Shown here piece by piece: positions 33,802 to 38,660 of a DNA stretch of 38,660 nucleotides; the first letter of the stretch is position 1; each line of letters opens with the position of its first letter. The translations under genes were made by a program, and so were the position numbers. The notes beneath the pieces were generated by a model, which was given only the letters and a program-made list of their open reading frames with translations, made no database searches and was not told the DNA's origin. The DNA is from Clostridia bacterium (GTDB lineage: Bacteria > Bacillota > DSM-521 > Neomoorellales > Neomoorellaceae): assembly GCA_030154265.1 (NCBI GenBank), contig JASKKH010000016.1:1-38660 (forward strand), read 5' to 3'.

Positions 33802-34819
33802 TTATTTTTTGGGGTTTTTAAATGGAGATAAGGGTAACAGGTATGTCACTATGGCTTCATTTTTTCATGTCGGAGATGTTGCATTTTTTAAGAGACATTA
33901 TTTAATTTTTTCACTTATTGACCTTGAAAGAAATATCCACCACTTATTTTCTTTTATTGACGGGAAAGCAATTATTTACATGCTTTTTTACCTTCCATTT
34001 GATTTCCTTATAGATCCTTCCGATAAAAGAATATGGAAACTGTATTTTGATCTCCTTAGATGCAAACTACATTATCCACATTAACATATGGGGCCTGTAC
34101 ATGTAAAAAGAAGTCCCGTCCAACTTATTTATGGCGATAGTTTTTTGTTCTTTAACAACCAGTCAGGTCATGAATTTATTGTTCACTTAGTTGGAGACGA
34201 CATTATAATTGATTTTCTTCAATTCTGCCCTCAGAAGCCTATTGCATTAATTGGAAACAGTTGCAAACCCAACAAACTATACTACTATTCTTTTACCCGT
34301 AATCATATAGAAGGGCGCATAAAAAAGGGAAATATTATTGAAAATGTTACTGGGGAAGGTTGGTTTGACCACCAATGGGGAAGAGATTATAACATAACTT
34401 TCAAAAAAGACTGGGACTGGTTTGGAATTCAATTAGACGACGGCCGTGAACTATTATTAAACCAGTTCAACTCCATAAAAAGAAAACAAACATTTAATCC
34501 TATGGCTAATCTAATAGAGCCAAATGGTAAAGTAAAATTTACCAGAAACGTTCAATATTATCCTCTTAAATACTGGAAAAGCCCCTTTTCTAAGGCTGTT
34601 TACCCTTTAGAGTGGAAAATTGTGATCCCTGCCTTTGGAATGCAAATGAATGTAAGCCCTAATTTTTACATGCAAGAGATGCCTATAATAGGTCCTTTGC
34701 AAGCTATTTGGGAAGGTGCATGTTTAATATTAGGGATAGAGAAGACACTAGATGGTCAGAAGAAACTAATATCGGGAAAAGAATTTATGGAGTTGGTAGG
34801 ATATGCTAATGACATCTGA
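33800..34819 (+). pseudogene. CrtC/lipocalin-like (hydroxyneurosporene synthase-type) gene, truncated and interrupted
   Basis: The frame runs from about 33800 to 34819 with a single in-frame TAA at 34082-34084 (YPH-stop-HMGPVHV). Upstream the product has GNRYVTMASFF and HYLIFSLIDLERNIHHLFS; downstream it has GEGWFDHQWG, WDWFGIQLDDGRELLLNQF, YPLEWKIVIP and IWEGAC. This order matches the CrtC-type double lipocalin family (carotenoid hydratase relatives, many of unknown substrate). The N-terminal part, expected to include an EWWY-type start, is missing. ATG 34088 could start a 243-residue protein but would hold only part of the fold. No carotenoid genes are near. Confidence 0.75.
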
Positions 34820-34942
34820 TTTTATTTAGTTCTTTTCAATATGTTAACTTTTAGACATTTTGTGTTATTAAAACAGGAGGATATAAATTTTTTATCCCTA
34901 TTCCTTTATTCTTGTAAATAAGAATAGGAAGGGTGAGATTTT

Positions 34943-35020
34943 ATGATAACGAATGGTAGAGCCGCCGGAAAGGCGGCTTTTTTAATAACAGAATGGGGAT
35001 TTCTCCCCCCTTCAATTTAA
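34943..35020 (+). other. possible 25-codon ORF spanning a terminator
   Basis: ATG preceded by AGGAAGGGTGAG opens MITNGRAAGKAAFLITEWGF and five more codons to TAA. Its middle codons are the terminator hairpin itself. Another good ribosome site (AGGAGG, 34876-34881) lies upstream with no ORF, so this region may be a remnant. A hairpin, CCTATTC with GAATAGG, lies at 34897-34928. Low confidence as a gene. Confidence 0.25.
34961..34983 (+). terminator. strong GC-rich terminator
   Basis: GCCGCC pairs with GGCGGC (GGAAA loop) followed by TTTTTT. It would end transcripts from the CrtC-like pseudogene or the small ORF, and it faces the end of the convergent thioesterase gene. Confidence 0.85.
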
Positions 35021-35439
35021 AAGTTTTTGTTTACAAGAGGTTCTCTTCTTTTTTCTGCACTTTGGATAATTTTTTTATGGTCTACAATATAGCGTTCATG
35101 ATATCCCTTGCTAATTTGCCCAACTTCATCATATGCAGTAATTTCGAAAACCAAACGATTTTTGTCCACTTCTACTAAATCGGCTTTAACTGTAACTCTC
35201 ATTCCCTGACAAGTAGGTTCTTGGTGGGTTACTTTTAATGTCTTACCAATAGTTATAATACCTTCAGGTAAGGTCGGGTCAACTGCCTTAACAGCAGCTT
35301 CAATCATCAAAGCCACCAAAGTAGGAGTGGCGAGAAGGTTTTTTAAAGCACTACTACCATAATGCAAAGCAGTATCCTTATTCGTTATTGTTTTCTGAAC
35401 AGTTCCCGACATACCTGGCATTAATTTTGGTATAGCCAA
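35017..35439 (-). CDS. FlK-like hotdog-fold thioesterase
   Basis: A 140-residue hotdog-fold protein resembling fluoroacetyl-CoA thioesterase FlK. It has HYGSSALKNLLATPTLVALMIEAA (active-site helix region, written here as LATPTLVALMIEAA), TIGKTLKVTHQEPT with the conserved histidine, VTVKADLVEVDKNRLVFEI, and GYHERYIVD. The FlK Thr/Glu/His triad appears as Thr(ATPT), Glu(IEAA) and His(VTHQ). Such proteins are widespread and usually act on small acyl-CoAs, so fluoroacetate should not be assumed. The start is TTG after GGAGGGAAG. Confidence 0.85.
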   Translation of the reverse strand: MAIPKLMPGMSGTVQKTITNKDTALHYGSSALKNLLATPTLVALMIEAAVKAVDPTLPEGIITIGKTLKVTHQEPTCQGMRVTVKADLVEVDKNRLVFEITAYDEVGQISKGYHERYIVDHKKIIQSAEKRREPLVNKNF

Positions 35440-35659
35440 ATCAACTTCCCTCCTTGTAATATATATATGAAATGTCGTGAGAAGATGATAGGATGGGTTG
35501 CAATAGCTTGTGTCATTCTAAGAACGCAAAATAAGCTAAAGCTATCCATACTAAAGTTAAAAAGTTTATGATTTTTCCAATATGAATTGAAATAGGGAAG
35601 AAGATAGATAATAAGGTTACAATATACTATCTCTAAGTAATAAGGTTAGGGAGGGCTTT

Positions 35660-35890
35660 ATGGCTAAAAGAATAGTAGCTGTAAGAAAAAATGAAGATGG
35701 AGATTTAACTGCATTTAAACTTGAAGATGGAACTATACTTGATTATGACCAAGCATTAAATATGGCTAAAAATGGTGAATTAGAGCATGTTGATGTGTTT
35801 CATAAATACGGTCGGGATATTTTAAGAAGCGAACCAGACGGAACTGAGGAAAATAATTTAGACAATCTCCCGAAATTTCGAGAAACTTGA
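35660..35890 (+). CDS. DUF3892-like small protein
   Basis: A 76-residue acidic protein: RIVAVRKNEDGDLTAFKLED, then LDYDQALNMAKNGELEHVDVF, then YGRDILRSEPDG. This is the usual DUF3892 pattern (IxxVRKxxxGDITxxKLxxG ... DG). Role unknown. ATG follows AGGGAGGG. It is a single gene with its own terminator. Confidence 0.8.
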   Translation: MAKRIVAVRKNEDGDLTAFKLEDGTILDYDQALNMAKNGELEHVDVFHKYGRDILRSEPDGTEENNLDNLPKFRET

Positions 35891-36007
35891 AATGAAGTTT
35901 CTCTTATCATTAAACTTAAACTATTAGATAAGATAAAAATGTAAAAGAGCTTTTAAGGTTATCACCTAATAAAAAACACTTAAGCAATAGAGACAAAACA
36001 TTTTAAG

Positions 36008-36043
36008 TTGTTGGGAATAGTAATTATCCTTCCAACAATTTTC
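36008..36043 (+). terminator. terminator after the DUF3892-like gene
   Basis: TTGTTGGGA pairs with TTCCAACAA (one G-U), loop 13 bases, followed by TTTTC. It is 118 bases past the stop; the DNA between holds no coding signal. Confidence 0.5.
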
Positions 36044-36090
36044 GGATAGTGAAAGATTCAAAAGTACTTATACAACATTAGTAACCTTAA

Positions 36091-36126
36091 CAAGAAAAGT
36101 CTCAGGAAGGAACTTAACCTGAGACC
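36091..36126 (-). terminator. terminator of the PflX-like gene
   Basis: On the minus strand GTCTCAGG pairs with CCTGAGAC around an 11-base loop and is followed by TTTTCTTGT. Confidence 0.75.
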
Positions 36127-36138
36127 TTTCTATTAAAT

Positions 36139-37044
36139 TTAACTTATTATCCTATATAATCCTGCTTCTTTTGCTTTTTGAATTGCCCACCTGTATTCAC
36201 GGGGATATATCGACCGGTTTAATTCAGGGTATTTATGAGCTTTATGGGCAGGATAGTATTGAGCCATGATATTTATACATGTTGCAGGTGAAATCTCGTT
36301 GGCTAAAAATTGTACTACCTTATCAGTGCCGGCCAAATCATTTGGCATTACTAGGTGACGTACTAATAAACCTCTTGTAGCTATATTTAATTTGTTTGTC
36401 TTTAAATCTCCCACTTGGCGGTGCATTTCTTTAATAACTTCCTGCACCACGGTGAAATATCTAGGTGCAGCAGCGTACTTCTTCCCATTCTTATCATCAG
36501 AAAACTTGATGTCAGGCATGTATATATCAATTATACCATCAAGAAGTTTTATAGTTTCTAAGTCATCGTATCCGCCAGTATTATAAACCAAAGGTATATT
36601 TAAACCCTTATCAACAGCCAACACTAGTCCCTCTAATATTTGTGGTACAAAATGACTGGGTGACACAAAATTAATGTTATGGCACCCTATATCTTGTAAA
36701 TCCAGCATGATGTCACTTAATTCATTGGCACTTACTTCCCGCCCTTCACCATCATGGCTGATATCACAATTCTGGCAAAACTGGCATGATAGGTTACAAT
36801 AAGAAAAGAATATCGTACCTGAGCCGTTCTGACCTACTAGAACATCTTCTTCTCCTATATGTCTGTTGTAACTGGCTACTACCGAGTAACGCCCAGCTCG
36901 GCAAAAACCCAATTCACCTTCTAACCTGTTAACATGACAGTACTGGGCACAAACAGTACAGTCTTCTAATTTTTTGAGTGCTAGGTTGGTACGTTGCTTT
37001 AGTTTAGATAGAGGCATTTTTCTATAAGCAGGTTGAAATTCCAT
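36139..37044 (-). CDS. PflX-like radical SAM protein (pyruvate formate-lyase activase homologue)
   Basis: A 301-residue radical SAM protein. CNLSCQFC gives the SAM-cluster cysteines, preceded by a cysteine-rich N-terminus (CTVCAQYCHVNR ... GFCRAG) that may hold another metal centre. FVSPSHFVPQ, YNTGGYDDLE and DIYMPDIKFS are shared with the PflX/YfmO-like group, whose substrates are unknown. No glycyl-radical enzyme lies in the window, so activation of pyruvate formate-lyase cannot be assumed. ATG is preceded by a weak site (GTTAG). It stands alone with its own terminator. Confidence 0.88.
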   Translation of the reverse strand: MEFQPAYRKMPLSKLKQRTNLALKKLEDCTVCAQYCHVNRLEGELGFCRAGRYSVVASYNRHIGEEDVLVGQNGSGTIFFSYCNLSCQFCQNCDISHDGEGREVSANELSDIMLDLQDIGCHNINFVSPSHFVPQILEGLVLAVDKGLNIPLVYNTGGYDDLETIKLLDGIIDIYMPDIKFSDDKNGKKYAAAPRYFTVVQEVIKEMHRQVGDLKTNKLNIATRGLLVRHLVMPNDLAGTDKVVQFLANEISPATCINIMAQYYPAHKAHKYPELNRSIYPREYRWAIQKAKEAGLYRIIS

Positions 37045-37241
37045 CTAACCGTTTCACCACGCAAAATTTTCATAAATATATTAACCTTAGTTTAACCTTA
37101 TAATTGCGATCTATTCTGATAAACATATATATCAAAACTGAAACTCCTATTTCTAAAAACGTAATTTAAAAGTTCTTGTCCTTCGGGGTCTAGGTTTATG
37201 AAGAAATTGCCTAAAAACAGATTATAAAGGGGGGAGAAAAT

Positions 37242-37367
37242 ATGTTACAATTACATCTCGCAAAAGTATTTATTGGATTAGTTCATGCAGGGTATTTAGC
37301 TAGTTCAGGTATTGTTTATAATTTTAACTTTTATGAGGCTTTTGCAAAATTAAAAGCCCTTGTATGA
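37242..37367 (+). CDS. 41-residue ORF ahead of the insertion sequence
   Basis: ATG after AAAGGGGGGAG, an excellent ribosome site. The product is hydrophobic in the middle (LAKVFIGLVHAGYLASSG) and ends KLKALV at a TGA inside a 9-bp inverted repeat (AAAAGCCCT/AGGGCTTTT). It may be a small peptide gene or the 5' end of a gene cut by the insertion sequence. Not recognised. Confidence 0.4.
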   Translation: MLQLHLAKVFIGLVHAGYLASSGIVYNFNFYEAFAKLKALV

Positions 37368-37377
37368 CAGGGCTTTT
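37352..37377 (+). repeat. inverted repeat at the left side of the insertion sequence
   Basis: AAAAGCCCT and AGGGCTTTT around an eight-base loop. It could be a terminator or part of the left end of the element; GGGCTTTTGAGTGC weakly resembles the reversed right edge of the window, GGGCTGTACTAGTAAC. Confidence 0.35.
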
Positions 37378-37406
37378 GAGTGCAAAAGAAAGGACTTCAC
37401 CCCAAA

Positions 37407-37474
37407 TTGGAGAATCTTTCAAGTGATCAAACCCAAAAATCCCCAAGGAGTGAAGTCACTTGTATATTCTCCAA
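37407..37474. repeat. subterminal inverted repeat before the transposase
   Basis: TTGGAGAATCTTTCAAGTGA (37407-37426) faces TCACTTGTATATTCTCCAA (37456-37474) with a few mismatches. The shorter GACTTCAC/GTGAAGTC pair (about 37393-37400 and 37450-37457) overlaps the same region. The second arm covers the transposase start codon, so an mRNA hairpin here could limit translation. Confidence 0.6.
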
Positions 37475-38660
37475 GAAACCCTATTTTCCCTTGAAGAAAT
37501 ACAAAAAATTGAGTACAAAAATCGATTACCTATATTTTTTAGTGTTTTAGATTTAAGACCGTATACCAAAAAACTAAGTTCTTCAACACCCCGGGGTGCC
37601 AAAGGTTATAGCAAAGAAACTATTTTAAGAGCGCTTTTAGTAGCCCACTTGTAGGTATTAGAACATTTACAGCTCTTTACGAAAGATTAAAAACAGATTT
37701 AAGATTTCGTTGGCAATGCGGTTTTGATATAAGTCGAAGCGGTGTTCCTTCTTTTTCTACTTTAAGTCGTGTGTTCAATTTAATCACCCGGAAAAGACTT
37801 GCACAACAACTTTTTATGACTTGGTTAAGCAATGCTACGATGAAGGAATTGTTGTCGGAGAAATAGTAGCAATTGATAGCACAGCCATTGATGCCTACGA
37901 AAGAAAGAAGCCTAAGTCCCGGCAAAATAATGAAAACGCCACCTGGGGAGCTAAATTTGATAGTTTCGGCAATAAACTAACCTGGTTTGGCTACAAAATT
38001 CATTTAGCAGTTGATGCTTATAGCGAACTACCTGTTGCTTTAGAAGTAATACTAGCCCATGTTAATGACGGGGATATGGGTCCGTCTTTGGTTGAAAATA
38101 TTGCTTTTCAAGGATTTATGGATAAAGTAAATTTTATCGTTGAAGTTGGGGTTATGACCAATTAAAAAACTATGAAATAGCCCAAAACCACGGTGCTCAA
38201 GCAATTATTCCCCTTAACTTACGCAATGAAAAAGAACCTCCAGCAGGTTTTTCTTCTAAGGGAACACCTCGCTGTTCCATGAGTTATGACATGGTTTACT
38301 GGGGAACTGATAGAAACTACTTAAAATTCCGTTGTCCCCATGCTGTGGGGAAAGTAAATTGCCCTTATGGTACAGCATGGTGTTCTTCTTCTAATTACGG
38401 AATGGTAGTAAAAATTAATACTAAAGATAATTTGCGTCGTTTCTCTATTCCTCACCAAGGATCAAAGAAATGGGAGGAACTTTACAAAAAGCGATCTGGT
38501 GTCGAACGATGCAACTCTCGCTTAAAAGAGCATCTAACTGCTAATGACCTTCATGTTAGAGGCATTGAAAAGGTTACAACTCATATATATCTCAATGCTA
38601 TAGTCTTACTTGCTTCAGCTTTAGCTTTTAAGAGAGTCAAAAAAGTTACTAGTACAGCCC
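37460..38660 (+). pseudogene. transposase (IS1182/IS4-IS5 clan), three frameshifts
   Basis: About 400 codons can be followed: LDLRPYTKKLSSSTPRGAKG and YSKETILRALLVAHL, then VGIRTFTALYERLK, then IVAIDSTAIDAYE (first catalytic Asp), GYKIHLAVDAYSELPVALEV, NFIVE- with a lost base before GYDQLKNYEIAQ (second Asp region), and SGVERCNSRLKEHL (catalytic Glu). Frame losses lie near 37652, in the T-run at 37811-37815, and near 38146. It starts at TTG 37460 and is still open at the window end. No full-length transposase can be made as written. The family is judged from motif order only. Confidence 0.8.

Larger units (their letters stand above)
37369..38660 (+). mobile_element. insertion sequence with DDE transposase, runs to the window edge
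   Basis: The left edge is uncertain (about 37369). The window's last bases, TAGTACAGCCC, look like the right end of an element (reversed: GGGCTGTACTA). No target-site duplication can be checked because the window ends here. Confidence 0.6.

Overview
The window looks like chromosome from a low-GC, spore-former-like member of the Clostridia, probably of the Peptococcaceae/Desulfotomaculum type. This rests on gene content: a siroheme-dependent (Ahb) heme operon, heptaprenyl-type diphosphate synthase, bacterial SpeD, an M55 D-aminopeptidase, AzlCD, Shine-Dalgarno-driven TTG/GTG starts and AT-rich intergenic DNA. The species cannot be fixed from sequence alone.

Layout. (1) 1-966: an agr-type peptide-signal remnant: a 40-codon AgrD-like pro-peptide whose putative signal region has serines but no cysteine, followed by two related membrane proteins, the first cut short. 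(2) 1168-3553: speD with a clear promoter and terminator, then a prenyl-synthase-like protein that has lost its catalytic aspartates, a YkgJ-type cysteine cluster protein and mgsA. (3) 3715-8832: a relic of an amidase start, then three minus-strand genes: a predicted beta-propeller protein, a succinate/acetyl-CoA transferase with a structured leader, and a 665-residue protein with a degenerate amidase domain and a long acidic tail. (4) 8984-14034: two small metal-chaperone-fold-like proteins, a 14-bp tandem repeat, dppA-like D-aminopeptidase, a stomatin relic, a ComEC-like metallo-beta-lactamase protein with DUF3006, and gamma-glutamyltransferase. (5) 14135-27396: an O-antigen-ligase/TPR membrane protein, then a tightly packed operon hepT-like, met8-like, hemA, hemC, cobA-hemD, ahbC, hemB, ahbD, ahbA, ahbB, hemL. 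It ends at a 17-bp perfect-stem terminator.

(6) 27546-38660 is a zone of gene decay mixed with intact genes. It holds a molybdopterin oxidoreductase with three frameshifts and three in-frame TAGs, intact azlCD, two small helical proteins, an FtsA-like ATPase broken by one extra A in an A7 run, tRNA-Leu(CAG), a junction of two truncated genes including a CrtC/lipocalin-like protein with an internal TAA, an FlK-like thioesterase, a DUF3892-like protein, a PflX-like radical SAM protein, and an insertion sequence whose transposase has three frameshifts.

How genes work together. The heme operon encodes every step from glutamyl-tRNA to heme b through siroheme: HemA/HemL/HemB/HemC/HemD make uroporphyrinogen III, CobA and Met8 make precorrin-2 and siroheme, AhbA/B decarboxylate it, AhbC makes Fe-coproporphyrin and AhbD makes heme. 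A long-chain prenyl diphosphate synthase leads the operon, which suggests coupling of quinone side-chain and heme supply. The best candidates for something undescribed are the cysteine-free AgrD-like peptide with its truncated sensor-like partners, the catalytically dead prenyl-synthase homologue, the pseudo-amidase with acidic tail, and the structured leader before the CoA-transferase. All annotations are by eye; no database search was run.
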